Assembly (NCBI RefSeq): GCF_002964605.1
Contig: NZ_PQDH01000009.1
Location: 124,001 to 188,000 of the forward strand
Direction: 5' to 3'
Length of the DNA: 64,000 nt
DNA from: Vallitalea okinawensis
GTDB taxonomy: Bacteria; Bacillota; Clostridia; Lachnospirales; PQDH01
Within the stretch, counting starts at the first letter, position 1, and the number at the start of each line of letters is the position of its first letter. Below, in pieces: positions 54,898 to 63,939 of the stretch. The notes below the pieces were generated by a model. That model did not search any database and was not told the DNA's origin. It saw nothing but the letters and a program-made list of their open reading frames with translations. A program made the translations under genes and the position numbers.

Positions 54898-56013
54898 ATG
54901 ATGAAACCAATTATAAGTTTATTGTTAGCAGGTGTTCTTTCCTTTAGTGGATGCGTGGTTACTACAGAAGAAAATTTGATGAATGAAGAGAACAATAAAA
55001 TAAATGATGATAGTAGAACAATTAATAGACGATTGGAACGTTTAAGAAATGAAAATAATAACCTTAAAGTTGGTATTGTTCAACCTATCGCTAAGATTTC
55101 TATCGGTAAAAAATTTGTCATTGATGCCATTGAAACAAGAGATTTAGGAGTTAATGACCCTGGTGCCAAATCTCAATGGAATCTTTATACAACTGGGGCT
55201 TATGAAGTCTGGGAACTTATTGATCAAAAGGATGATATTCAGATTGCTGTCATCGACACCGGAGTAGACTATAATCATCCTGATCTAGTTAATCGTGTTG
55301 ATAAGGATTTAGGCTATGACTTCATTAATGATGATAATGATCCTATGGATGATAACTGGCATGGCACCCATGTAGCTGGTATCATTGCTGCTGAAGCCAA
55401 TAATGAAGAAGGTATTGCAGGTGTTGTAGGAACTTTAGGTGCAACGATTATTCCTATTAAAGCCTTAGATGCTAAGGGTCAAGGTTTCTCTGATATTATC
55501 GCTGAGGCCATTGTCTATGCAGTTGAGCAAGGAGCTGATATTATTAATCTAAGCCTTGGTAGTCCAGAGGAAGATGTGCTCATAGCTGAGGCTGTAAAGT
55601 ATGCTTTAGATCATGATGTCTTTGTAGTGGCTGCATCGGGTAACGATAAACAAAATTGTGATACTTATACGCCTGCCGGTTTGGAAGGTGTCTATACTGT
55701 AGCTGCATCCAACTTGCTTCAAAAATCCGCCTACTTTTCTAACTTTGGCACCAGTGTTGATATAGCTGCTCCAGGAGTTAAAATTCTAAGTACGGTTCCT
55801 AATGGTAGTTATGCTGCATGGGATGGAACGAGTATGGCTGCTCCACTAGTATCAGGTGTGGTAGCCATGATGATGGCAGAGAATCCTGATTTAAGTATGG
55901 AGGAGATAAAGAATCTAATTGATGAGAATGCAATGGATTTATTGCGTAGTGGTGAAGATTTGCAAACTGGGAATGGAATGATTGATGTGAAGGCGATATT
56001 TGAGGATTTATAG
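54898..56013 (+). CDS. Subtilisin-family serine protease, lipoprotein (S8)
   Basis: A 371-residue protease. ATG 54898 lies eight bases after AGGAGG; a TTG just before it and an ATG just after are less well spaced. A short lipoprotein signal ends in FSGC (Cys19). A charged helical propeptide-like stretch (about 25-100) precedes the catalytic domain with Asp120 (IAVIDTGVDYNHPD), His155 (WHGTHVAGI), the oxyanion Asn249 (AASGN) and Ser312 (GTSMAAPLVSG). All catalytic residues are intact. It acts on the outer face of the membrane, perhaps on surface or nutrient proteins. A single gene with its own promoter and terminator. Confidence 0.94.
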   Translation: MMKPIISLLLAGVLSFSGCVVTTEENLMNEENNKINDDSRTINRRLERLRNENNNLKVGIVQPIAKISIGKKFVIDAIETRDLGVNDPGAKSQWNLYTTGAYEVWELIDQKDDIQIAVIDTGVDYNHPDLVNRVDKDLGYDFINDDNDPMDDNWHGTHVAGIIAAEANNEEGIAGVVGTLGATIIPIKALDAKGQGFSDIIAEAIVYAVEQGADIINLSLGSPEEDVLIAEAVKYALDHDVFVVAASGNDKQNCDTYTPAGLEGVYTVAASNLLQKSAYFSNFGTSVDIAAPGVKILSTVPNGSYAAWDGTSMAAPLVSGVVAMMMAENPDLSMEEIKNLIDENAMDLLRSGEDLQTGNGMIDVKAIFEDL

Positions 56014-56122
56014 ATATGAGGAACTTAGATTAAAATCATTCAATATTCTTGACGTATTATATATCTATTCGTATAATTAAAGTATATTAGCTAATCGTAT
56101 GTAAATTTCAAGTCTTATCACA

Positions 56123-56155
56123 AAAAAGCGAAGGAGTAGGGACCCTTCGCTTTTC
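56123..56155. terminator. Bidirectional terminator between subtilase and galT
   Basis: AAAAGCGAAGG (56124-56134) and CCTTCGCTTTT (56144-56154) pair around nine bases; A and T runs on both sides serve the converging genes. Confidence 0.9.
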
Positions 56156-56164
56156 GTTATTATA

Positions 56165-57709
56165 TTATTTAAATCCTAAGTACTCCATAAATCTTCTAAA
56201 GGCTTCTTGTCCTTTTTCATCTCTTTTGTATACACCAGCGCATTCTAGCACTTGTGAGAATTTGGCTGTTACTTCATCTTGGAGAAGAGCTTCAGCATCT
56301 GCCTCACATAAGTTATTGTCGATCTTCTTATTGATTTCATCAATCCAAGGCAGATGCTTTTCTACAGAAGCTTTCTCTTGGTCGTTTAATTGTTCGAAGT
56401 CTACTTTGTTTGTAAGAATGCCTTTTATGAGTTCTAGTTCCGTTTTAAGTCTGCCTGGAAGAACAGCCAATCCCATTACCTCTATCAAACCAATGTTTTC
56501 TTTCTTAATATGGTGTAAGTGAGGATGTGGATGGAAGATACCATCGGGGTATTCTTCTGTTCTTCTATTGTTGCGCAATACAAGGTCAATTTCATAAAGT
56601 CCTTGTTTGTTTCTGCGGGCAATAGGTGTAATAGTGTTGTGAGGGATTCTTTCACTATCTTGCCCACTATGAGATAGTATATCCACTTGCTCATCACTAT
56701 ATTCACGCCAAGCACATAAAATTTTATCTGCCATAGTGATTAATTGTTCTTTATTTTGACTGCTTATACGCACTACTGACATTTGCCAATCCACGATTGC
56801 CGCCCTAACATCTTTGAAGTCATCATGAACAAACTTTTCTCTTTCAGCTGCTACTTCCATTGGGAAGGTATGGTTACCACCTTGGAAGTGATCATGACTT
56901 AAGATGGAGCCGCCTACTATTGGTAAATCTGCATTAGAACCAATAAAGTAGTGAGGTATTGTATCAATGAAATCCATAAGACGCTTGAAGGTGTTAATAG
57001 AAATTTTCATCGGTGTGTGGTCACCATTAAAGATGATGGAATGTTCATTATAGTACACATAAGGCGAGTATTGGAAATACCATCTTTCATCCTTAAGGGT
57101 TAATGGTAGTACTCTGTGGTTTTGTCTACCAGGATGGTTGAGTCGTCCTGCATAACCTACATTATCAACACATAACAGGCATTTTGGATAACTAGCTTGA
57201 GGCATTAACTTAGCCTTCTCTATTTCCTTTGGATCTTTTTCTGGTTTGGAAAGATTGATGGTAATCTCTAAATCACCATAAGGGGTTTCCCCTTTCCAAT
57301 AAAGATTCTTTGCAATACGATCCATTCGGATATAATTAGAATTTTTACTCATGGCATAGAAATTATCTACAGCTTCTTTAACACCTTTCTCTTTTGTTGT
57401 ATTCTGATAACGTGCAACTACTCCTGATTGACGAGGCATGATAAGTCCCATGATTCTCGCATCCATTAAATCTCTAAGAGTAGTAGTATTATCTTCGATG
57501 ATTCCTTGTTCAGCACAGTAATCTAAAATGTCATTTAAAATATCCACTGGTGTATCTTCTGCGATAATTATGTCATCACCTGTATAAGGTTCAGCAACTT
57601 GTAATAAATCTAATAAGGCATTTCTAGTAGGGATGACATCCCATTCTGATATGAAGTTCTTTTTGAACCCGTAAGCCAATAATCTCTCAATATTTAATTG
57701 AATGCTCAT
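56165..57709 (-). CDS. galT: Galactose-1-phosphate uridylyltransferase (class II)
   Basis: A 514-residue enzyme, the size of the Firmicutes class II GalT and much longer than the E. coli form. It transfers UMP from UDP-glucose to galactose-1-phosphate in the Leloir pathway. PRQSGVVARY, YFIGSNADLPIVGGSILSHD followed by HFQGG, and IFHPHPHLHHIKKENIG are characteristic. ATG 57709 follows AGGAGGG; longer in-frame starts overlap galE. It begins ten bases after the galE stop and ends the galactose cluster. Confidence 0.96.
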   Translation of the reverse strand: MSIQLNIERLLAYGFKKNFISEWDVIPTRNALLDLLQVAEPYTGDDIIIAEDTPVDILNDILDYCAEQGIIEDNTTTLRDLMDARIMGLIMPRQSGVVARYQNTTKEKGVKEAVDNFYAMSKNSNYIRMDRIAKNLYWKGETPYGDLEITINLSKPEKDPKEIEKAKLMPQASYPKCLLCVDNVGYAGRLNHPGRQNHRVLPLTLKDERWYFQYSPYVYYNEHSIIFNGDHTPMKISINTFKRLMDFIDTIPHYFIGSNADLPIVGGSILSHDHFQGGNHTFPMEVAAEREKFVHDDFKDVRAAIVDWQMSVVRISSQNKEQLITMADKILCAWREYSDEQVDILSHSGQDSERIPHNTITPIARRNKQGLYEIDLVLRNNRRTEEYPDGIFHPHPHLHHIKKENIGLIEVMGLAVLPGRLKTELELIKGILTNKVDFEQLNDQEKASVEKHLPWIDEINKKIDNNLCEADAEALLQDEVTAKFSQVLECAGVYKRDEKGQEAFRRFMEYLGFK

Positions 57710-57719
57710 ATTATCCCTC

Positions 57720-58709
57720 CTATTTCTCGAAGCCTTCTGGATTATTTTTATGCCATTGCCATGCTGAGGCAATAATAGTTTCTAAATCATCGTATCTAGG
57801 ATTCCAACCTAATTCTTCGATAATACGATCTGATGATGCAATCAATACTGCTGGGTCACCTGCACGTCGATCAGTAATTTCAGCAGGTATAGGATGACCT
57901 GTTACTTTTCTAGCAATTTCAATAACCTCTTTAACTGAAAAACCTTTTCCATTGCCAAGGTTATATGTAGCACTTGTATTGTCTTTACGTAATTTTTCTA
58001 CTGCTAAGATATGAGCATCAGCTAGATCAGTTACATGGATGTAGTCACGTATGCAACTACCATCTTCAGTAGGATAGTCATCACCAAATACAAATATTTT
58101 TTCTCTTTTACCTAATGGCACTTGCAAAATTAATGGTATTAGGTGTGATTCTGGGCTATGATCTTCACCAATTTCACCACTCTTATGGGCTCCACAAGCA
58201 TTAAAATAGCGTAATACCACATGCTTGATATTATAAGCTTCATCACACCACTTGAGCATTTTTTCTACAGATAATTTAGTTTCTCCGTATGGGTTTTTAG
58301 GCTCTGTTTTATCGGACTCCTGAATTGGAATACTTTCAGGCTCACCATAAGTTGCTGCTGTTGAAGAGAATACAATCTTCTTCACTTCATGCTTTTCCAT
58401 GGATTTTAGTAAACACATGGTTCCATATACGTTGTTCTCATAGTATTTTAAAGGTTCCACACAACTCTCACCAACTAAAGAGTCTGCTGCAAAATCAATA
58501 ACACTATCGATTTTGTTCTCTGTAAAGACTGTGTCCATGAAAGCTTCATCTCTTAAATCGCCTACATAAAGCTTTGCACCTTCTAATACGGCATCTCTAT
58601 GTCCTTTTTGTAGGTTATCAACGACAACAACTTCTTCACCTTTATCTAAAAGTTCTGCTACTGTATGTGAGCCAATATAACCTGCTCCACCACAAACTAA
58701 TACTGCCAT
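57720..58709 (-). CDS. galE: UDP-glucose 4-epimerase
   Basis: A 329-residue extended short-chain dehydrogenase that interconverts UDP-galactose and UDP-glucose using bound NAD. The NAD-binding VCGGAGYIGSHTVAELL is at residues 4-20, SSTAATYGEPE carries the catalytic Ser/Thr, and the Tyr-x3-Lys pair is in NPYGETKLS. The C-terminal RRAGDPAVLIASSDRI is typical of GalE. ATG 58709 follows AAGGAG. Co-transcribed with galT (10-bp gap) and the upstream methyltransferase gene (16-bp gap). Confidence 0.97.
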   Translation of the reverse strand: MAVLVCGGAGYIGSHTVAELLDKGEEVVVVDNLQKGHRDAVLEGAKLYVGDLRDEAFMDTVFTENKIDSVIDFAADSLVGESCVEPLKYYENNVYGTMCLLKSMEKHEVKKIVFSSTAATYGEPESIPIQESDKTEPKNPYGETKLSVEKMLKWCDEAYNIKHVVLRYFNACGAHKSGEIGEDHSPESHLIPLILQVPLGKREKIFVFGDDYPTEDGSCIRDYIHVTDLADAHILAVEKLRKDNTSATYNLGNGKGFSVKEVIEIARKVTGHPIPAEITDRRAGDPAVLIASSDRIIEELGWNPRYDDLETIIASAWQWHKNNPEGFEK

Positions 58710-58725
58710 AGGTTCACGCTCCTTT

Positions 58726-59526
58726 TTATTTTCGAGCTATAAACATCCCACCATCTTTTGTGATAGGGATGTGCTCCTTATCATAAAACAAACCATATAT
58801 ATATTCTTCAAATGCATCTTTGCCTCTCTCTTCAATGATCTTAACAGTATTGCCAAAACCTTTAAGAGAAAGTATATATTCATAAAGTGGATCTGGCTCT
58901 TTCACCAATAAACCGTCTTTATAGCGTCTGATCTCAACGGATTTAAATTCTTTTCTTAGCATTTGACCACCATTTTCTAGCCCAAAATGTCTAGCAACAT
59001 GATGATTTAAGAAATCTATTCGAGGGTCAAATGCTGTTAATAACTTACCTAATTCAACCATATTGTTAATACCTAAGGTCGTACAATATAATTTACCCTT
59101 TGGTTTTATTACCCTTGCCATCTCTTTGATCGCTTTCTCTTTATCTGGTATGTGATAAATCATATGATTTGCAATCACAGCATCAAAGGTTTCATCTTCG
59201 AATGGAATTTCTTCTGCATTGACAACCTGATAGGTCATATGTTGACTAAGGTTCTTTGTATTTTCCTGCGCCCTTTTTAACATTCCTGGTGATTGGTCCG
59301 TTAATGTTATATCCCATTCTTTTTCTATAACTTCTTTTTTACCACGCCATTGACCACCAGTACCACATCCAAGTTCTAATATTTTAATACCGAAAGGAAA
59401 TACATATTGATCGAAAACCCATCTACCCCACCCGTAACTGTTCATACTATAGCGATTATGAATTTGCATACGTGCTTGTAGATTATTTGAGGTTTTGTAT
59501 TGTTTTTTTACTTCTTTGGATTTCAT
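58726..59526 (-). CDS. Class I SAM-dependent methyltransferase
   Basis: A 266-residue cytosolic methyltransferase of the UbiE/Methyltransf_11 type. Motif I is KILELGCGTGGQW (about 48-60), the acidic end of strand 2 is in TLTDQSPGM, and FDAVIANHMIYHIPDKEKAI is the motif IV region. The substrate is not identifiable. ATG 59526 follows AGGAGGG. It sits within the galactose cluster between a TauE/SafE permease and galE, 16 bp before galE, which is unusual; it may be a passenger gene or modify a sugar-linked compound. Confidence 0.88.
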   Translation of the reverse strand: MKSKEVKKQYKTSNNLQARMQIHNRYSMNSYGWGRWVFDQYVFPFGIKILELGCGTGGQWRGKKEVIEKEWDITLTDQSPGMLKRAQENTKNLSQHMTYQVVNAEEIPFEDETFDAVIANHMIYHIPDKEKAIKEMARVIKPKGKLYCTTLGINNMVELGKLLTAFDPRIDFLNHHVARHFGLENGGQMLRKEFKSVEIRRYKDGLLVKEPDPLYEYILSLKGFGNTVKIIEERGKDAFEEYIYGLFYDKEHIPITKDGGMFIARK

Positions 59527-59570
59527 TGTGTGCCCTCCTATTTAATGATTGATTATTTTCTATACTCTAA

Positions 59571-60293
59571 TCATGTGATGAGTTGCAATAATTTAATCAT
59601 TCCTAAAATAAACAATAAACAAATAATAAGTTTACGAAACTTCCTATCATTAATCCTTCTGCAAATTATAATCCCTAATGTACCTCCTATGAAAAGTGCA
59701 ATAAGATTGCCACCTAACATATACAGGGTACTCCTATCAAAAAGACCTTGGATATAAAACGTTATTATTGTTATTATATTTACTATTATAGCATAGAAGG
59801 TTAAATTAGCCCTAAATTGCTCTTTGCTATGTCCTTCATTGGATAGAAATATAACGATTGGAGGACCGCTCATTGCAATACTACTATTCAATATTCCAGA
59901 TAATAGACCTGTTAGGCTATAAGCTAACTTTTTGTTTTTAAAATGTATATGAAATCCAAAATACATGGCTAAGGCAATGATGATGATAACAAAACTCATG
60001 ATGATCTTAAGGATATCTGAATCAACATGAATTAAACCATATACACCAATTGGAATCCCTATAATACCGCATAGAGTCATTAAACTGATTTCTTTCAAGT
60101 TGACATGTTGTCGACATGATGCAAATACCATGATATTGGTGACTGTACTACAGGCAACAACCAGGGGAACTGTTTGACTTAAAGGTATAATCATACTTAG
60201 GAATGGTACTGCCAATAAGGCAAAGCCAAAACCCGCCACACCTTGTAATATGCTGGCTAAAAATATGATTAAACTAGATAATAAGAGTTCCAA
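59571..60293 (-). CDS. TauE/SafE family membrane permease (second)
   Basis: A 240-residue membrane protein with about seven to eight helices. ILQGVAGFGFALLAVPFLSM near the N-terminus and LLSGILNSSIAMSGPPIVIF in the middle are the two repeated TauE/SafE signature segments. The start is TTG at 60293, directly abutting the galK stop (60294-60296), with AAGGAG about 14 bases before, inside galK; this spacing is long and the start is somewhat uncertain. Within the galactose cluster a substrate released in sugar breakdown, perhaps sulfite from sulfated galactose, is possible; this is speculation. Confidence 0.88.
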   Translation of the reverse strand: MELLLSSLIIFLASILQGVAGFGFALLAVPFLSMIIPLSQTVPLVVACSTVTNIMVFASCRQHVNLKEISLMTLCGIIGIPIGVYGLIHVDSDILKIIMSFVIIIIALAMYFGFHIHFKNKKLAYSLTGLLSGILNSSIAMSGPPIVIFLSNEGHSKEQFRANLTFYAIIVNIITIITFYIQGLFDRSTLYMLGGNLIALFIGGTLGIIICRRINDRKFRKLIICLLFILGMIKLLQLIT

Positions 60294-61454
60294 CTAAAGT
60301 ACTCTAGCTCCTTGACCTACTTCAGCTACATAAAAAGCTGGCTTTAATCCTGTTCTCGCTTCGTAGTTTTTACCTACTTCTTCAATGAATGTATCCACTG
60401 CATCTTCTTTAACGATACTGATGGTACAACCACCGAAGCCTGCCCCTGTCATTCTTGAACCAATTGTTCCTGCTACTTTTCTTGCCTCTTCTACCATGGT
60501 ATCTAATTCAACACCTGTTACCTCATATAGGTCTTTTAAGCTATCATGTGAAGCATTCATTAATTCTCCAAATCTAGCGATGTCCCCGTCTTTTAATTTA
60601 TCTACAGCTTCTAGAACACGAGCGTTTTCTGCTACAGCATGTTCAGCACGATTTCTTGCAATATTACTTGTTATTAAGTGTTTCTTTGCTTCAAATTCAT
60701 CCATATTTAAATCACATAATGCATTGATGTCACATTCTATTTGTAGGTCAGCCAAAGCTGCTTCACACTCTGATCTTCTTTCATTGTATTTAGAGTCTGC
60801 TAAGCCTCTCCTCTTATTGGTATTACCAATAATCAATTTAGCACCTTGTAATTTAAGTGGTGCATAAGCATATTGTAATGTATCACAGTTAAGTAAGATC
60901 GCATGATCTTCTTTACCCATACCTACAGCAAATTGATCCATGATACCACAGTTAACACCTACGAAAAGGTTTTCTGCTTTCTGACTCAATTTCACGAGTT
61001 CAACCATATCTTCACCTAAGTTGTAAAGATCATTCACAATAACCCCTGTTAAAACTTCTAATGATGCTGATGAAGATAAGCCTGCTCCGTTTGGAATGTT
61101 ACCAGAGATTAATACTTCATAACCACCAACTTCATGACCTTTACCCATTAACTCTTTTATAACACCCTTAGGATAATTGGTCCAATCATGCTCTTCAACA
61201 TATACTAATGCTTCTTCTAAATTAACTTCTACTTTTAAATCAAAGTTTGTAGTTGCAAACTTAACAATTCTGTCCTCTCTTTTTCGGGCTACTGCAAATG
61301 TACCAAAACTTAATGCACATGGGAAAACACAACCCCCATTATAATCAATATGTTCTCCAATTAAGTTAACACGTCCTGGTGATAAGTATTCTCTTATATC
61401 ATCACCATCACCATATAGTTTAATAAATTCTTGTCTTAAGGCTTTAATATCCAT
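60294..61454 (-). CDS. galK: Galactokinase
   Basis: A 386-residue GHMP kinase that phosphorylates galactose at C1. [17 protein letters not shown] (galactokinase signature) lies at about 25-41, the ATP-binding [14 protein letters not shown] at about 119-132, and [14 protein letters not shown] at the third motif near 338. ATG 61454 follows AAGGAGG. It is preceded by the lacI-family regulator gene with 72 bp between, which hold a 23-bp imperfect palindrome. Confidence 0.97.
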   Translation of the reverse strand: MDIKALRQEFIKLYGDGDDIREYLSPGRVNLIGEHIDYNGGCVFPCALSFGTFAVARKREDRIVKFATTNFDLKVEVNLEEALVYVEEHDWTNYPKGVIKELMGKGHEVGGYEVLISGNIPNGAGLSSSASLEVLTGVIVNDLYNLGEDMVELVKLSQKAENLFVGVNCGIMDQFAVGMGKEDHAILLNCDTLQYAYAPLKLQGAKLIIGNTNKRRGLADSKYNERRSECEAALADLQIECDINALCDLNMDEFEAKKHLITSNIARNRAEHAVAENARVLEAVDKLKDGDIARFGELMNASHDSLKDLYEVTGVELDTMVEEARKVAGTIGSRMTGAGFGGCTISIVKEDAVDTFIEEVGKNYEARTGLKPAFYVAEVGQGARVL

Positions 61455-61495
61455 CTCTAATCCTCCTTGTTATTTTCAAGTTGTATATGTTATCT

Positions 61496-61518
61496 CATGA
61501 CCAGTGTTTCTGACCATG
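61496..61518. promoter_or_regulatory. Imperfect palindrome between lacI-type gene and galK
   Basis: On the minus strand the half-sites CATGGTCAG and CTGGTCATG flank a five-base centre; seven of nine positions are symmetrical. It could be an operator for galK or a weak intercistronic hairpin. Confidence 0.4.
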
Positions 61519-61526
61519 TTGTATTT

Positions 61527-62564
61527 CTAATCTTGATTCAATATTGTTACTGTATCCCTTTTAATCAGGCTATTCTCTAGAACAATACGCATAAAGCTTT
61601 CGTTTTTATCTTTCATGATTTCATGTAAGCGTCTTGCTGACTTTTGACCAAGTTCATACATGTTTTGATCTACTGTTGTCAACTTAGGTTCTGTTAACTG
61701 AGAAATCATTGTATTATCATAACCAATAATAGATACATCTTCCGGAACTCTTAAACCAGCCTTTTTAATACCATTCATAGCTCCAACTGCCATGGTATCG
61801 TTACATGCAAAAATGGCGGATGGCGGATTATTACTTTCAAGCCTTTTCATAACGGCTGCCATACTGAGGTCTGAGGTCTGAATGCTATTACCGTCTTCAA
61901 TGATTACGACATTTTCTTGATTGATGACCATTTCATGCTTTTCATGAATGTCATAATAGACTTTTTCCTTTAAATCATAGGAATAACTGTCCTTACCTCT
62001 TAAGAAAGCCACGTTTTTATGACCGCATTCTAATAAGTAGTTAAGAGCATCGTAGGTTCCCATCTCTTGGTCATTCAAAACAAAGTGGCATTTAATACCT
62101 TTGGAATAACCATTGATGACTACCAGTGGTATTTTCTTTGTTACTTCTTCTAAATAACCGTTTTTGATATTCTCATTACGTGGGTCAATGATAATGATCC
62201 CATCCACTTGGCGATCCATAAGGGTTGTAATAATTTTACGTTCTTCCTTAGCATCTCCTTCTGTATCTGATAAGAAGATGGTATAACCGTGAGCTTTCAT
62301 GTAATGCTCAATACCTTTAACAACTGTTGGAAAGAAAAGGTTTGCTATACTAGGTACAATGACGCCTATGGTATAGGTTTTGTTTCTAATCAAACCTCTT
62401 GCCAACATGTTTGGGGTAAAGTTAAGTTCTTCTATGGCTTTCTCTACCTTGATTTTAGTTGATTCCTTAACTGGATAATTTTTGTTCATTACTCTTGAAA
62501 CTGTGGTGATAGACACACCTGCTCTTTTGGCTACATCTTGAATGGTTACTTTGTTTTTTTCCAT
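61527..62564 (-). CDS. LacI-family transcriptional regulator of the galactose cluster
   Basis: A 345-residue repressor. The N-terminal helix-turn-helix (VTIQDVAKRAGVSITTVSRV) and hinge helix (TPNMLARGLIRNK) are followed by a periplasmic-binding-type core (TYTIGVIVPSIANLFFPTVV and PEDVSIIGYDNTMISQLTEP). ATG 62564 lies six bases after GAGGG; the ATG two codons earlier touches that site. Matching palindromes built on TAGAAAA/TTTTCTA lie at the transcription start and about 98 bp upstream, strongly suggesting autoregulation. As the first gene before galK it probably controls the cluster in response to galactose or a derivative. Confidence 0.94.
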   Translation of the reverse strand: MEKNKVTIQDVAKRAGVSITTVSRVMNKNYPVKESTKIKVEKAIEELNFTPNMLARGLIRNKTYTIGVIVPSIANLFFPTVVKGIEHYMKAHGYTIFLSDTEGDAKEERKIITTLMDRQVDGIIIIDPRNENIKNGYLEEVTKKIPLVVINGYSKGIKCHFVLNDQEMGTYDALNYLLECGHKNVAFLRGKDSYSYDLKEKVYYDIHEKHEMVINQENVVIIEDGNSIQTSDLSMAAVMKRLESNNPPSAIFACNDTMAVGAMNGIKKAGLRVPEDVSIIGYDNTMISQLTEPKLTTVDQNMYELGQKSARRLHEIMKDKNESFMRIVLENSLIKRDTVTILNQD

Positions 62565-62580
62565 ATTCATCCCTCTTTTT

Positions 62581-62596
62581 TAGAAAACCTTTTCTA
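62581..62596. promoter_or_regulatory. LacI-type operator at the transcription start
   Basis: TAGAAAACCTTTTCTA: seven-base perfect half-sites around CC. It begins five bases after the -10 box on the minus strand, so a bound repressor would block transcription. Confidence 0.7.
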
Positions 62597-62601
62597 TTTT
62601 T

Positions 62602-62630
62602 ATTATAGAACTTCCGAATCTATAAGTCAA
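62602..62630 (-). promoter_or_regulatory. Promoter of the lacI-gal cluster
   Basis: TTGACT (62630-62625), 17-nt spacer, TATAAT (62607-62602) on the minus strand, near consensus. Confidence 0.88.
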
Positions 62631-62677
62631 TTGGATATATTTGATGAATCCATTTCTCTGGTTTTATAGAGAATTGC

Positions 62678-62695
62678 TTAGAAAATATTTTCTAA
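62678..62695. promoter_or_regulatory. Upstream LacI-type operator
   Basis: TTAGAAAATATTTTCTAA is an 18-bp perfect palindrome with the same half-site TAGAAAA as the operator at 62581. The centres are 98 bp apart with the promoter between, a layout suited to DNA looping. Confidence 0.65.
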
Positions 62696-62778
62696 AAGAA
62701 TGAGTATTTTTCTACTAATTAAAAACTAAATTATTTCTTACAAACTAATCTTGTTAGATTAAAACGGATAAATAAACA

Positions 62779-62830
62779 TAAAAAAGCTGACTCACAACAG
62801 AACTTATTTCTATTGTGAATCAGCTTTCTT
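62779..62830 (-). terminator. Terminator of the holin-like gene
   Basis: AAAGCTGACTCACAA and TTGTGAATCAGCTTT pair with one mismatch around a 14-base loop; TTTTTTATGTTTATTT follows on the minus strand. Confidence 0.88.
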
Positions 62831-62837
62831 TATCCTT

Positions 62838-63188
62838 TTAATCCAAATAGTGAACCATGGTATCTACAATAATTTCAAGTATTTCTTCTTCTAATTCAAT
62901 GTTAAGTGTTTTAGTAATATCTCTCGATGAATCAAGAATTAAATCTTTATTAACATCCTCCCCTAATTCTTGTAGCTCTATGATTATCTTTTTGATTATG
63001 GTAGTTATCTTTTTGACAACTTCATCATCATAAATAGCACCAGCAATACTCAATCCTAAGATAACCTGTTGATATAGTTCATCCCTTTTTTCTATCTTTG
63101 GTGCAATATATCTTAAATATAAAACTAATGATCCTACTGTTATCAATGCTGCAAGTACATACCAATTAATAGCATCAAAAAACTCCAT
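62838..63188 (-). CDS. Phage-holin-like membrane protein (LLH family type)
   Basis: A 116-residue protein with one N-terminal transmembrane helix (about 8-27, WYVLAALITVGSLVLYLRYI) and a charged helical remainder, the form of LLH-family holins. Holins make membrane holes that let an endolysin reach the wall. It lies 43 bp downstream of an amidase gene in the same direction, the usual lysis-cassette pairing, and is followed by a terminator. The start ATG follows AGAGGTG. The family is judged from topology and neighbour; sequence motifs in this family are weak. Confidence 0.65.
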   Translation of the reverse strand: MEFFDAINWYVLAALITVGSLVLYLRYIAPKIEKRDELYQQVILGLSIAGAIYDDEVVKKITTIIKKIIIELQELGEDVNKDLILDSSRDITKTLNIELEEEILEIIVDTMVHYLD

Positions 63189-63231
63189 ACTTCACCTCTT
63201 CCCTCAACTTTGCTTTAATATTTTATATCTC

Positions 63232-63939
63232 CTATCCCTCTCTTGTAGTCACACGATTAATCATCTCAAAGAATAGCCATAGAGGTGTTGGTTCCATGAG
63301 GTCTTTCTCACACCAACCATCCACATCTTTAATCAAATCTTTTTCCCCTAAGCTACGTATTGCTTCTATTCCAATCTTTTGTTGCCAACTCATCTTAACA
63401 TCATCTCCTCTATTTACACTGCCAAAGTACTTTTTAATATCATCAACAAATAATTCCCATCCTTCATCAAGTATCTTGTGTGGACAATATTTACCTGTCC
63501 ACTCTTTATGGGGTACAACGTTCTGAATACTTTCAACATTATTGAATAACCAAACTATTAACTTAACTGCATTACTTCGTGCCCTGGCCCAATCAATACC
63601 TTCCTGTTCACATATCTCAATACCTATTGATGATCTGTTACCTTTACCATAGGTCCCATCACCAGCATGCCAAGCTGATTCATTGATAGGTAATTCCTGA
63701 ATAATTTGCTTATCATCCACAGTAAAGTGCCAACTCACATACGAAGTCGTATCGTCTACATATTCGGTATGCACTTCAGCATCAGCACCTTTATTGCTAT
63801 TACCTGTATTATGTACAGTGATAGAAGTCGGGTTCATTGGATATTGTGGTCTTGAGGTTTTATTTGATATAGGTATTAAATCAGCTCTAAAGGGAACTCC
63901 ATATATTTCATCGTTTTGTATGACTACTTTTTCAATCAT
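63232..63939 (-). CDS. N-acetylmuramoyl-L-alanine amidase (endolysin-like)
   Basis: A 235-residue Amidase_2 enzyme that cuts the bond between muramic acid and the stem peptide. The expected zinc ligands His43 (TVHNTGNS), His144 and Cys152 (PHKEWTGKYCPHK) are present, with SWHFTVDD and SAWHAGDGTYGKG in between. Residues about 180-235 form a small C-terminal module (WQQKIGIEAIRSLGEKDLI, PTPLWLFFEMINRV) often seen on clostridial phage-type lysins and likely to bind the wall. No signal peptide, in keeping with release through a holin. ATG 63939 follows GGGGTAGGTG. Upstream genes that might show a prophage are outside the window. Confidence 0.92.
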   Translation of the reverse strand: MIEKVVIQNDEIYGVPFRADLIPISNKTSRPQYPMNPTSITVHNTGNSNKGADAEVHTEYVDDTTSYVSWHFTVDDKQIIQELPINESAWHAGDGTYGKGNRSSIGIEICEQEGIDWARARSNAVKLIVWLFNNVESIQNVVPHKEWTGKYCPHKILDEGWELFVDDIKKYFGSVNRGDDVKMSWQQKIGIEAIRSLGEKDLIKDVDGWCEKDLMEPTPLWLFFEMINRVTTREG

